Part shown: one piece after another, positions 1 through 10,837 of the stretch
Layout: every line of letters starts with the position of its first letter
Position numbering within the stretch: position 1 is the stretch's first letter
Source: Zea mays
Taxonomy: Eukaryota; Streptophyta; Magnoliopsida; Poales; Poaceae
Direction: 5' to 3'
Assembly: GCF_902167145.1 (NCBI RefSeq)
Contig: NC_050099.1
Span: 62,266,942 to 62,330,941, forward strand
DNA: 64,000 bases
Notes under the pieces: model-generated
Database searches by the model: none
Told to the model about the DNA's origin: nothing
What the model saw: only the letters and a program-made list of their open reading frames with translations
Program-made: the position numbers and the translations under genes

Positions 1-486
1 CAGCAAAGGCCACAATGTTCCTCACAGGCTTCGGGGCAACAGCAAAGCTCCTTCAGACCACCAGCTCCAAGAGGCAGAGGCGCCAGGGGCTTTGGAGGAA
101 GATTTGGCGATCAACCGAGAAGAATCTTTTGCTTATTCTGCGGTGAGAACAAAGGCCATACTACCAGGATGTGCCATGTTACTATTCAGAAGCAAAAGGA
201 AATAGCTGAAGCAGCAGCACAACAAGCTCAGCCGAAGCAGGTCATGCATACAGCTTCGTATCATTCGCCCTACATTCCAGAATATGTGGGCAATCATCCT
301 GCAGTTTCTGTTGCTTCGGCGAGTCAGCCTCAAGCTTCTTGGCAACAGCCTCCGCCTCCACCTCCGTTGCAACAAGGCCAGCAGCCAGAAGGGAGCCAGT
401 ATGCTCCACACCAGAGGGACTTCAGAGAACAGTCCGAAGCTCGTACAGTCAATAGCACTGTGCCAGAGTCAAAGCACATCTATTGA
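1..486 (+). CDS. gag: gag, C-terminal part with zinc knuckle (partial)
   Basis: The reading frame is open from the first base to TGA at 484-486. It encodes the nucleocapsid end of Gag, which packages element RNA in a cytoplasmic virus-like particle. An Arg/Gly-rich stretch (RGRGARGFGGRFG) precedes the knuckle C-LF-C-GENKG-H-TTRM-C at about 130-174. The spacing CX2CX5HX4C has one more residue before His than the usual CX2CX4HX4C. A Gln/Pro-rich tail follows (SWQQPPPPPP). The N-terminal capsid part is outside the window; the copy at 57324-58652 supplies the comparison. No stop interrupts this part, unlike that copy. Confidence 0.85.
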   Translation, partial: QQRPQCSSQASGQQQSSFRPPAPRGRGARGFGGRFGDQPRRIFCLFCGENKGHTTRMCHVTIQKQKEIAEAAAQQAQPKQVMHTASYHSPYIPEYVGNHPAVSVASASQPQASWQQPPPPPPLQQGQQPEGSQYAPHQRDFREQSEARTVNSTVPESKHIY

Positions 487-689
487 CAAATATCCTACCT
501 TAATAGCAATCTTTTTCATTCAGTTTTATTTTCTGCAATAAAGGACATTGTTTAGGTTTCATGTAATTAGTTTCGTTGATTCCTACAAGGAAAATATATT
601 TTCTTCACAGGCTTATATTGATTAAAGTTTAAAGACTTGTGATAACAAAGAGGACCTTCGAACTATCGAAAATTCTTCGAAGCAACAAA

Positions 690-960
690 AAGTCGTTCTA
701 AGGAACGCAGAGTAAGTTTGCCGAAGTCACAAAAAAGTCGTTCCAAAGGGAGCGCAGTGTAATTTTTCTGCTCCAAAGTCGTTCCAAAGGGAATGCAGAG
801 CATACAGCGAAAAGTCAACGCTGATACCGCCTAAGTAAAAGGCGAAGCGCGAAAAGTCAACGCGAATACCGCTGAAAGTAAAAGGCGAAGAAGCTCCTAA
901 GGGAGGCTTACAGCGAAAAATAAACGCTGATTCCGCTGAAGTAAAAGGCGAAGAAGCTCC
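690..960 (+). repeat. short tandem repeat block after gag
   Basis: Imperfect units built on AAAAGTCGTTCTAAGGAACG and on a second motif (cagcgaaaagtcaacgctga...aaggcgaag) alternate here. The equivalent block at 58816-59200 has more regular units, so it belongs to the family. From 961 to 1441 no coding signal was seen; that stretch is A/T-rich with repeated catcat runs (1030-1095). Confidence 0.7.
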
Positions 961-1441
961 TAAGGGAGGCTTATAAAAGATTGTGTTTTATTGCAGGGAT
1001 GCGTATGTATCTTCGGAATAAACATCATCTCACATAACATAACATCATCGCATCATTTCGCATAGCATAAGCATCATACATCATTTTGCACATGGCACAA
1101 GAGGTGGACACATTATCAATCTACAGAAGAACGCTTTGAAAAAAGGGAGAAATCATAGTCACAAAAAGATACATTATTGATCTTCAGAAGTGTAGCTTCG
1201 GGAAAAATCTTCACGAAGCCTGGATATTATTCATCAGAACATTGGATATTGTTGTGACAAAGATAAATTTTTCTTCACGAAGCATAAAAAGAAGGGAAGG
1301 TGTTTTTTCGTCAAAGACTCAAAAGCGGTACGTGTAAAGTTTCATGCATCGTAAAGAATTGACTAACAAAAATAGGTATATTACATTTGGGGTTACAAAA
1401 TGTTACAGTATATTACATTTCAGAAGTTTTCACAAAAATAC

Positions 1442-4400
1442 TTAATCTTCTCTCAAAACGACTTCTGCAGCCTCGTTCAGGAGCCGATTGACGACTTCGT
1501 CCATAATATCTTCAGCCATCTTTTTAATTTCGTCGTCTCCTTTCGGCTGAGGGCCCGAAGACGTTTTAGCAGGATCTGAAGTAAGACAGGATACGGCTAC
1601 ATTGCTATTACAAATCGCAAACAAATCTTAAAGCCTAAAGATTACAACACAATAAAAACTATTAGTTAATACCTAAATGACCTTCGGCCTCTGCGCTCTT
1701 TTCAGCAGCCTCAGCTACTTCTCTAGCATCGTGAATGCCCTTTTCACTTCTTCGAATAATTTCTCCGGCCATTTCTCGGCCACCATTATCCCAGATATCG
1801 GTAAAAAACTTTCCACCAATTATACTAGCTTCGGCCGAAGGATCTCTTGCACCTTCAAAGGACAAAGCAGCCTCGGACTGTGCTAAAATTTTTACATGTT
1901 CGCAGCCCTTCTTCTCTAAGATGGTGGCAATCCCTCTGGCACCAGAGAAGGCACATATATCTCCTCGGCTATTTAAAATTTCTTCGAAGGCCTCAGCTTC
2001 GTGGTCGATCCATTCGATGGGACCTTCGGGATTGCCTCGCTTGAGAAGGCGCCAACCCTGGCGAAGCTAGCTTTTAACTTCTTAACACACTCTATAGATT
2101 TGTTATAGCATCTCTTTCTGGACGAACGAAGCTCTTCAACAGTTATTTCTAGGTGATCGGCCCATTGGTCGCTGAGTTCTCGCTTTGTTTCTTCAAGTAT
2201 GCGTTCTTCCTTGGCTCTGGCCAGTTGTTTCCGAAGATCTTCAATTTCCCGCTTCTGAGCTTCAGCTTGACCTTTGAAAGCAGCTTCGTCCTCCTTTATT
2301 TTATTTATCAATGAGTGCAACATTTTATCTTTTTCGAGACCTTCGTTCCTCAGTTCAATAACTTCGGAACGAAGGTTGCTCAGGGCTATAGAACACCCTT
2401 CGTCTTCAGCATCTTTCTGTGCCCTGAGGGCATTGCTAAGTATCAGGCCCTGCAAAGAGAAATATGTCTGCGTCAATAGGTTTAAACAAACGAAAAATTT
2501 TGGACTCAACAAAAAATACAAGGATTTCATTTGTCGCACCTTTAAGCTATTGTAAGCTAGGCTGTCGGCCAGATCGTTCTTCGACAGCACCGAGAGCCCA
2601 TCTTCTAAAGTTGGGAATCCGAAGCTCCTGCTCATCTCCCGACAGACAGAAATTTCCTTGCTGTCGGGGAGACAATACAAGAAGTCTTCTTCTCCACTGC
2701 CATTGAATATTAACGCCCCCTTTGGATATTTCAGTTTTTGGGCGTAGTGCTGGGCCTCTTGCTCTTCTTTTTCTGATAGTTTTTTCCCCGAAGCATGACG
2801 AACAATATAATCACGAACTTTGGGGGATGCTTCGGGGGCAATGACACCGGTTTCTTCAACAAAAGTTGGCTTTGTTATTTTTTCTGGCTCACTTTCCAAG
2901 GATTTTATCTTTGCAGGCTCTGAGGGCCCAGCTTCGGCTTCAGTCTCTTGCCCTGGAGCTTTAGAATCAGAAATTTCAGTTGTTGTTTCAGGAATGACAG
3001 CAGCCCTCTTCGGAGGTGTGCTTGAAGATTTGATCGTTTCCAGTACATCTAGCACATTAGCCATTCTCTTTCTTTTCGGAGTCACTGCTGGCACTTTTTG
3101 ATTTTTTACTCTCTCAATGTTTGCTGCAGGACTCAAAACCTCTGATGTTTTGGATCCCTCAGTTGCTTCTTTTACCTCTTCCATTTTTTCTGTGGACGGC
3201 GCTTCGGCCTTCTCTTTCGTTTCTGATAACAAAATCTTTGATTGTTCCAATTCTATCTTTGTTGGCACTTCGGCCGTTTCTGCGACTTCTGGCAACAAGG
3301 TTGGCTCGGCTGGTTTTTCAGCTTCGGTGGCCGAAGAAGTTTCTCCGGTAAACTCAGGCACCGAAGCTGGTTCAATATAGCGCGGCCGATGTGTAAGGAC
3401 CTTTATCTTCTTTCTTTTCGGTTCTGGCTCGCTAGGAACAGTTGCAGCTTCTTCTTTTGCAGAGGTTGTGTTTTTTCTTTTCTGCCTTCAAATGGGATAG
3501 CAATAGTCAGGGTAGACAAACCCGATTGCATCAAATACCCGATTCAGCCTCTTCTTTTTTCGGCCTCCGAAGGCTGCTGACATTGCAGTGTCTTCGGCCT
3601 TCGAATAAGCCCCAAGCAGTTCATCACTTAAATTTTCAATACTTTTTAACCAGTCATCATCTGGCTCAACGAATTTATCTCCAAATTTAAAAGTGTACTT
3701 CAACCTGATAAGTCCACCTTCGTCGGCCTCTTTTACGGTTTCTTATGGCATTTCCCATTTCTCCGCGAGCGGCCATACCCTGAAGGCAATATGCTCTTGT
3801 ACTAAGTCTCTCGTTCCAATGAAAGAGCAGACTGCGCCGAAGGCCCTCTGGCATTCTTCGGCAGCTTCATTCATTTCAACCTTCGGCCTCCGAAGGCCGA
3901 AGCTTTGCCAGATAGGACGCATAATTATACCTTTGATATCTTCTCGTATTGTCAGATCATTCTTCACATAAAACCATTCTGTCATCCAGTCGCCGGGCCA
4001 TCTCTTCCGAAAGGTTGGCACGGGGCAGCTTGACCCGGACCGAGAAACGAAACTGTAGCAGCCAAAATTATTGTGATACTGTTCCTTACCCCAAGGTTTT
4101 GTTTCGTATGATAATTCGTGTATATTGCAGAAGCTTTTTGCATCAGGCTTCAGACCTTGGCTTCTCACGGCCCACACGAAGATATTCAGCCTTATGATTG
4201 CTTCGGGGGTAAGTTGGTGAAGATAGACTTCGAAGATTTTCAACACCTCCACGACGAAGCTGCTCAAGGGAAATCGCAGTCCAGCTTTCAAAAAGCTTCG
4301 GTACACTACGACTTCATTCTCTTCAGGGTGTGGGCACGTTTTTTCCCCTTCGTCGGCCCTCACAATGGATAAATCCCGGAAATACCTTCCTCTCATGTTG

Positions 4401-4654
4401 ACAAGATGATTCTCTTTGATAGTTGATTTACCATAAACTGAATGGCTTGGTCGCCAGGGACGATCTTCGGAGTCTTCACCACCACTGTCCACATCATAGC
4501 TGTCACTGTCACCAGTATCTTCAGACAAACCTTCCAGAATCTCCTTGGTGATTTTTTCTGTATTGGTCTTTGACATCGCTATAAGAAACCCCAAGTTTTT
4601 CTCTTCGTCCAGGCTCAGCTTCATCTCAGCAGCAGTCTTCTTATCCTCAGACAT
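1442..4654 (-). CDS. antisense ORF (aORF) protein, plant 'gypsy-type transposon' family; spliced, lightly damaged
   Basis: The gene lies opposite to the retrotransposon transcript. Start ATG at 4654 (MSEDKKTAAE). An acidic N-terminus (SDSYDVDSGGEDSED) is followed by the conserved domain seen in grass aORFs, with motifs YRSFLKAGLRFPLS, HNNFGCYSF, CPVPTFRKRWPGDW, EWFYVKND, FIGTRDLVQEH and KYTFKFGDKFVEPDDDW. I associate this with the Pfam family described as a putative gypsy-type transposon domain (Transposase_28); function unknown. A Lys/Glu/Ser-rich middle and a coiled-coil-like segment (2120-2420) follow. Two introns are readable: 2450-2539 (AAG|GTGCGA...TTTGCAG) and 1576-1672 (TTAG|GTATTA...TTCAG). 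Damage: stop codons at 3740-3742 and 3488-3490 and a frameshift near 2040. The last exon ends at 1442 with a Glu-rich tail. Confidence 0.75.
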
Positions 4655-4943
4655 CTTCGGAGACACTAAAAACTATTTTCAAAGCCGAAGCTTCAAAACT
4701 AAAGGCTTAACAAATCTTAGTGCACAAGAGCTGAAAATTGAGTGAGCGGGAGCAGTTGGCCAGAGAGCGTGTCAAATGAGTTTGCGGTATGACCGTATTT
4801 ATACGCCAAGTGCGTTGAAAATTGAAAGACCCCGCTTGTCAGTGAATGTTGCTATTCTAGCAAAGGGAAGGTGTTTTTTCGGACCTTCGGCGTAAAGCCT
4901 TCGTCCATGTCGCAATCTAAATTTATTATTTTAAACAAATTAA

Positions 4944-4959
4944 TATTGCGAGGGGCTAC
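4944..4959 (+). other. polypurine tract before 3' LTR
   Basis: The purine-rich segment ATTGCGAGGGGCTAC abuts the LTR start. The same segment precedes the 3' LTR of the related element at 63263, so it is the plus-strand primer site. Confidence 0.7.
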
Positions 4960-5601
4960 TGTTGGGGACCTTCGGCATCCGAAGGTCCTCAAAAACAGGA
5001 TTTAACAGTATTTCTGGAGTATAATGTGTGAACAGGTATCTTCGGACTCAAGTCGGCATCACAGTAGACCAGAATAATACGAAGGTTGGTACAGCGCCGA
5101 AGGTGTGAGCAGGAAAGCTTCGGCGTGACAGCAGAAAGTGAAACCGACTTAAAGATGAAAAGGCTATTTAGACCTCGACAGATTACTATAGAGTTATTAT
5201 CAACTGTAAAGGGCATGAATGTAATTTTGTATGGGTTGTGTCCCGCGCCTATAAATAGGTGAACAGTACTCCCGTACTGTTCACGCTGACTTGGCATTCG
5301 CTTTTTACGTCACGCTTGTACTATCATCTCCTTCCAGTTGAAGGTATATTTGTAATTCAAAGATGTTTATGTCTATGTCTGATAGTAATATATAATTATT
5401 TATGTTATCTTTTATATTCTCTACATTTTATCCTTCGTCACTGTATAATAAATTTATGAAGGCACGCTCTTCATCACCTTCGTCCGAAAATCATTATATC
5501 CTAAGGGAAATAATGCTTCGAAGGACGAAGGACTTTAGCGATTAACATTTTTTATGTTGCCTTGTTCTTAACTCCTAGCATTTGAGAACAAGTCCCCAAC
5601 A
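4960..5601 (+). repeat. 3' LTR of Zeon-like element
   Basis: Begins TGTTGGGGACC and ends CCCCAACA, 642 bp. It holds a TATA box (CTATAAATAG, 5249-5258), a perfect 11-bp inverted repeat just downstream (5259-5284), and A/T-rich U5. It aligns throughout with the LTRs at 56400-57067 and 63263-63931. Confidence 0.9.
5249..5284 (+). promoter_or_regulatory. LTR TATA box plus start-site hairpin
   Basis: CTATAAATAG is followed directly by GTGAACAGTAC-TCCC-GTACTGTTCAC, a perfect 11-bp stem with a 4-base loop. At this distance from TATA the stem would lie at or just after the transcription start, i.e. at the 5' end of element RNA. The stem is recognisable in three other LTRs of the window. Confidence 0.7.
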
Positions 5602-6079
5602 GATCCGTTGTCGATTCTTCTTTTTGCGTTAATCTTGTTAAGTTAGTTCAGATCTGTTCTATTCTAATATCGTGGATACTATGTGCTAGTAGATCTGAGT
5701 TTTTCGTTTTATACTGCATTATCAAATTAATCTTAACCCTGTTAATTTCCAACATTATATACCACAAGTGAACACGGACAAGGTACCAAGTTTCTCCGAA
5801 GGATTAGTGTTTCACTTCAAAGCTTAGTCTGAATTTACAGAAGACCATCCTCGGGTCCATACAATATGTACAGCTAGTTACATAGCCATAACCCAGCATC
5901 AATTATCTGGAATGCGTACTGGAATTCAGCTGGGCATCATCTTTATTTACACCATCCAGACATGCAACGCTGTTAGGAGTTATCAAGTCAGCGTTATCAA
6001 GTCAAAAACAAAAACAGATCTGCAGATTGACAATTTCTGGATAGAAAAACAGAGCTACACAAGTTTAGACTTTAACCTG
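5602..6079 (-). other. 3' UTR and downstream flank of the bifunctional nuclease gene
   Basis: This is the low-copy-looking interval between the retrotransposon LTR and the stop codon of the host gene. A reverse-strand AATAAA lies at 5942-5947, about 135 bases past the stop, and is a candidate poly(A) signal. No other ORF is convincing. GATCC at 5602-5606 is expected to be one copy of the target duplication of the left retrotransposon. Confidence 0.55.
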
Positions 6080-8988
6080 TCAGGCCCAGTTCTTCCGCTT
6101 AGACCTCAGCCGCATCAGTTTGTCCTTCCATGATGCTGTCGAAGCCAACAGATAAATCAATCAACCTTCAATAGAACTACCACATCTAGGTTTCATCTAA
6201 TCATAATTATATTGAAGATCAATGCGTATCACGCAAGGTGATGCACATTAATCTTGTTTTGTTCTTTGCAGAACATGGTTGCAAAGTAAAAGAGAGGTGA
6301 TTTTTGTTCAGCATTCGGACGGTTTTGGTAATACAACACTGGGTGGAGTCATTGCCAGATGCTCAATCTGGAGTCCTAGATGAATTGAATGAATCCACAA
6401 GAAGAATGGATCATTACCAGCATCCTTGTATCTCTCTTCTACGGCTGCAATGAGCATGTTCTTCACCAATCCAAACTCTTGAGCCTCAACAGATGCCTGT
6501 CCATCGGGTCTAACAAAAATGCAAGTGTAACAAAAATTAACATACAGATTCATATATTGGAGTTCTGGATCTTAAATGCACAGAATATACTCGAATGTAC
6601 GAAACCAGTTTGTTGGATATATCAGTGAAAGGTCTAAGAAACATATCGATTCATCAGTCCCTCCATGCCCTCAGAAATAACACGGTAGAAGCAATAAGTT
6701 GCAGGGCAGATAATCAACAACAACAAAGCTTCTTAGACCACAAGCAAAGTTGGGGGCAGATCACGAAAATATTAAAAACAAATCCTACAGCTACTGTAAA
6801 ATTCTTATTCGCCTTCTAGAATACCTGTCAAGCTCTGTAAATAACAACCCATCTGATAGGCCAGCTGCTACTGCCATTCTTGCTGGCTCGACTGGTCTGA
6901 TGCCGTCACTGTATGCAAGACTTCTATGGACTTGTACAGGAACCTGTTCATGCCAAATGAAATAAATATGGAGAATAAAAAAGTGTCACATGTATGCATG
7001 ACAAATGAACCCATACTACCATCAAATGTTTCTCAAGATTACAGCAAAACACAAATAAACAAGAAATGTGCACACATTTACATGTCACTTTAGATGACTA
7101 AGATAGTAAACATGTGAACATGTTTACCAATCTGGCATGTTTCTTGATAACATCAAGTCATCAACTATCTCGTGCACTTGTGAGTTGTGAGCATGGACTA
7201 GGATTGTTATTCGTATTGGAAACGTAAAAAGTGAAAATATATTCAAAAGACTAGAAAAATCTGAAAGGAGAACCATGTCAACATATAAAAGGGGTAGCCA
7301 CTGATAATATAAGAGAACTGCTCCCACAAATAAGCATGCACTAAAACCTTCAATATGAATAATAAAAATCAGAGTAATAGAAGATTTAGCATGTGGCAAG
7401 AACATCAACAGCAAATACCTTGCAACGAACAGCAATGTTTATGGCATCTGAAGGCCGAAGATCGAAGGTGATGCTGTCTGTAGAATCATCAATCTGCAGT
7501 GCCGGATGTTTCTACTTTATTAATGTCAATGGTCTACCCACTGAAAATGCATTAGTTTGTTCTTACAGATCAGTCAACTAGATTGGTACCTTTGTTAGAC
7601 AAAGTTCAGCACAGTACGCTTCTTGAATTCTTTTGTTTACCCGAACAAGTTTTACCTGAACCCAAAACCACCATCAAGATAAAAGGGATAAGAAGATGAA
7701 TTAAGTTAACTTCTCCTTGATTAAATAAGCATAACTGCAACAAAGGCTTACGAATTAAGATTACCTCATAGCCCATTTTATCAATCATTTCCTTGACAAC
7801 TTGATATATGGTTGGTCGTGCCTATAACATAAAGGCGTTATATAGACTACATGAAACAGAATGGACAGTACCAAACAGTAGTATTAATGACAATAGAAGA
7901 TATTACAATGTGGACATTACGAATAGCCGCCATCAGAAGTACACTTGGCATCTCCACTGAGAAAATTGAGAAGGTGGACATGCATTAATGTCAATTAAAG
8001 GTTCCTACTTCCAAATTATCAAATCAAACTAAAAGATTTACGTACAAACAATGATTGGAAGTAAAGTTTCGCTTCCATCTTCAATCCTCAAAACAATAGC
8101 AGGTTGGGGTGCACTCTCTGGAATATTTCTCCCTTGAGAATTGTTATGGACACAACGCAAGTTTTTCCCATCTCGCATCTTTATCACATATCCTTCCGAT
8201 CCACTTCTCACCTCAACTGGAATAGAAAACCACAAACCAAATTTTACATTCGGAACAGGTATTGGAGACACTCAGACACATCAAAATACTAGTGGTAACT
8301 AATTAGTAAATTGAGCATAAAAAATTCAAAATGTTTTTTGCTCTATCAATATAATTCAATTTGTGTCGAGTTTAAGCATGATTTTGATTCAAATTTTCTA
8401 CTGTGCAATTTGCATATATTGAAGCAACTAATGCCTGGTACCAAATGATGATATAATACACAAACAGGTTGCAACAGAGGCACAATATCAGTACAGTTAT
8501 AAGATAAATTACAAACCTGCAATGGAAACCATTCAGATTTTTCATTCACGTAGTAAGATACTTGTGATAAACAAGTGGAACATAGAAAGTCAAGCAACTG
8601 ATGAGATAGGAAAATCAAGTCCAGAAAAGCAAATAAATAAAGCCTAATTAAAACTTGAATGTAGCACGGCATTCTCCATATAAAAGCTGACCACCTTGTG
8701 TGAAGAATTACCTGCTTCTAGCACAGTAGAATTAACATAATCTTCATCACTGTCGCTAAAGTTTCCAGCCATGTATCCATTGCCATCAGAAGACGAGCTG
8801 AAGCTACAGCATGGACCTATGTTCTTCGTAGATGGCTGAGAGATGGGAGAAATGAATCTTGAAACGTTCCTGTATTTTGAAATGGTCCCAAGCTGCCCGA
8901 ATCTGGTCAGGGAGTTGTTGACCAGCGCAGCAGCAGGCGATTTGGCTTGCATTGCAGGGCGGCATAAAACTGGTCCCTCCATCGCCAT
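6080..8988 (-). CDS. BBD: bifunctional nuclease (BBD/BFN family), nine coding exons
   Basis: Exons in gene order: 8712-8988, 8046-8216, 7907-7956, 7765-7821, 7590-7655, 7419-7493, 6825-6943, 6418-6509, 6080-6135. All boundaries are GT/AG and the lengths sum to 963 nt: 320 codons plus TGA, no stop. Start ATG at 8988; a second in-frame ATG at 8982 is also possible. The N-terminus (about residues 1-60) is Ser/Thr/Arg-containing and may be a plastid or nuclear sorting region. Then come SFSSSSDGNG, DSDEDYVNS, RDGKNLRCVHNN, and the BFN/DUF151 domain at about residues 115-250 (AIVLRIEDG, EMPSVLLMAA, RPTIYQVV, FDLRPSDAINIAVRCK). A C-terminal UVR-like helix has SWKDKLMRLRSKRKNW. Known plant members (Arabidopsis BBD1/2, about 325 aa) have RNase/DNase activity linked to defence and ABA responses; assignment to one ortholog is not possible here. 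The matching length and frame argue for a functional gene. Confidence 0.92.
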
Positions 8989-8991
8989 CAA

Positions 8992-9802
8992 CCTGACTAC
9001 ATGGCAGAAATGGAGCCAATAAAAATATCTGTCACGGTAATACCCGGATAATGTCGCGGAGAAAATAATCATCGTGTGACCTATAGTTACGGAAAAGTCA
9101 GAAAATGAAAAAAAAAATGATTCTTGCCCTGAGCCTATGCCACAACTATCGGTTTTCAGTTTCATGGCACCGACGTATCAACCTACAGTTTGGATTCAGA
9201 AGAGCTGGGTTGCGCTCTACAACCCTTGATCCATAGTTAAGTGCTGAACTTTATTTTGCATCTCAATCCCCAAAACGTAGCGTCGGATGCCTAACCACTT
9301 TGCTGAATCAAGCACCTAAACATGACAGCTTCACATATCACTGATCGTCCCCTTATACCAAGTTAATGATCCCATGATTCGCACATAATTATGCAAGTCC
9401 ATCAACGCCGATGTAAAAACTATCTAACTCAACTGACCATTCGATTGCACTGATCGCCAAAGAGAAGACACCCCCAAGTTCGCGCCACACCCACCTCAGT
9501 TATTCAGGTGCAACAACAATCATACCCCCCAAACACCTTCAGCGCACCGTACCCAAGCATTACAAAGCGAGCAGAGACCAAGAGGACAAGCACGAATCCA
9601 GATCGAAGCTCCGCATCGAACAATAAACACTCATCCGCAGAAAACCAAATCCCGTTACACGAAGAGGAGCAAGCCGCCGCTGGTCCAATAAACGGGGGGA
9701 GAAAAGGAGAAGAAACAGAAGAGTCCACGAGATGGGTAACGAGTCCCAATGGTGTGCAAGGGAGCCGAAACAATCGGATCGCAGACCGCGTCAAGAACGA
9801 AC
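8992..9802 (-). other. 5' UTR intron of the bifunctional nuclease gene
   Basis: A donor CAG|GTTCG (minus strand) occurs at 9803/9802 and an acceptor TGTAG|TCAG or TCAG|GTTG sits 4-8 bases before the ATG. This implies a leader intron of about 0.8 kb, a common layout for plant genes with a short 5' UTR exon. Ends are inferred from splice consensus only. Nothing coding was identified inside. Confidence 0.55.
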
Positions 9803-9960
9803 CTGATTTGGAAAACGCACGAGGGAGTCCCAATGGTCTGCTTTTCCAGCAGCAATGGCCGACGCTCCTGAAAACCGAAGAAGCAGAGCACGAGGCAACT
9901 TGGGAGGAGGTTGGGAGGAGGACGAGCGACCGCAGTGGATTATTATTGATGTTTTTTTTT
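9803..9960 (-). promoter_or_regulatory. non-coding first exon / promoter-proximal region of the nuclease gene
   Basis: On the minus strand this is CT-rich (CTCCTCCCAACCTCCTCCC), typical of plant leaders, and ends at the donor at 9803. The transcription start probably lies between 9900 and 10080. No clear TATA box was found. The 154-residue plus-strand frame here (9508-9972) is antisense to the leader and intron and is not called. Confidence 0.4.
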
Positions 9961-10139
9961 CCTTTTTTGTAGCAAGAGGGAGGATTATCGTTGGTTTGTT
10001 ACGTTGTCTTCGGGCGGAAAAAAGAATAGAAAAGAGGTGGGATAACCTTTCGCTTTATTATTATTATCTAGAAGAGAGTGGAATAGAAGGGGTGGGCGAG
10101 CAATCGCTACCAAATAGTCTCTCCGGCACAAATTAACCG

Positions 10140-10837
10140 TACGTTGTTATCCATATTCAAACTCAACTCCACCAACACTACAGTATACAATACAGAACAG
10201 TAACAAATAGTATTTTTTGATAAACTTTAGATAAACTACTACAGATAGTCTAAGAGATATAGATAGACAGTAAGATATGTCAGATTTATAATCTGTCAAA
10301 CTAACAAAGACTACAATAACCTATAAACTTCTGACGGTTATTGTTATTGAAAATAAGGTCTAACCCGTCAGACATAACTTATTTTCAACATCTTAGACCT
10401 TATTTTCAATGGTAATGACTCACCGATTTTAAACGGTCAAAAATAAGATTATTTTCGATGGCGACAGTTAGTGGCCTTCTATAGTTAACCCGCATAACTC
10501 TGTTGACGACGTCCGGTGGACCCCATCTATCTTATATCCTACATTCCTATGGTCACCACGAAGCCGTTGGACATAATGCATTCAAGTCCGACCACTTCCA
10601 GTTAGTCGTCGGAAGTAACAACTCTTTAAGTCTAACGACCACATTTAAGCCGTCGGAAATAATAAGTTCTAGGGAGATAAAAATTCTCCGCGCTTTTTTT
10701 TTGTTAATTCATACAATTCATCCAGATTCATACAGATCCACATTCACACATTCACATTCCCATTTGCAACACACATTTACATTTACAAAAATGATATTCA
10801 CAACCACAAAACACATTCACATATAGTTCAACATCAC
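10140..10837. mobile_element. CACTA-like transposon terminal region (left part, interrupted)
   Basis: Starts near CACTACAG (10176) and contains grass CACTA-style subterminal motifs: GCCGTCGGAAATAA (10652), CCCGTCAGACATA, and a perfect 17-bp inverted repeat, ATTGAAAATAAGGTCTA at 10347-10363 against 10394-10410. The element is split by the Huck-like insertion at 10838 and resumes at 23738. Superfamily is inferred from motif style; the opposite terminus was not located. Confidence 0.45.

Larger units (their letters stand above)
1..5601 (+). mobile_element. Zeon/Cinful-like gypsy retrotransposon, 5'-truncated by window edge
   Basis: The sense strand runs from the C-terminal part of gag (to 486), through a repeat block, a long region whose reverse strand codes for an antisense protein (aORF), a purine tract and a 3' LTR ending in CCCCAACA. 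The same order recurs in the complete copy at 56400-63931, so the two are one family. No protease, RT or integrase lies between gag and LTR, so the element is non-autonomous. LTR length (642 bp), gag-only content and low-GC LTR fit the maize Zeon-1/Cinful group; the family name is recalled, not searched. The 5' LTR and one TSD copy lie outside the window; the right flank is GATCC. Confidence 0.85.

Noticed and set aside
6308..6553. 81-codon minus frame as the nuclease C-terminus
   Set aside because: The conserved C-terminal helix is found in a separate exon at 6080-6135 with matching splice sites, so the read-through is better seen as intron retention.
9508..9972. 154-codon plus-strand frame near the nuclease gene start
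   Set aside because: It lies antisense to the leader exon and leader intron, has no recognisable domain, and its composition (Arg/Glu/Thr) fits chance coding.
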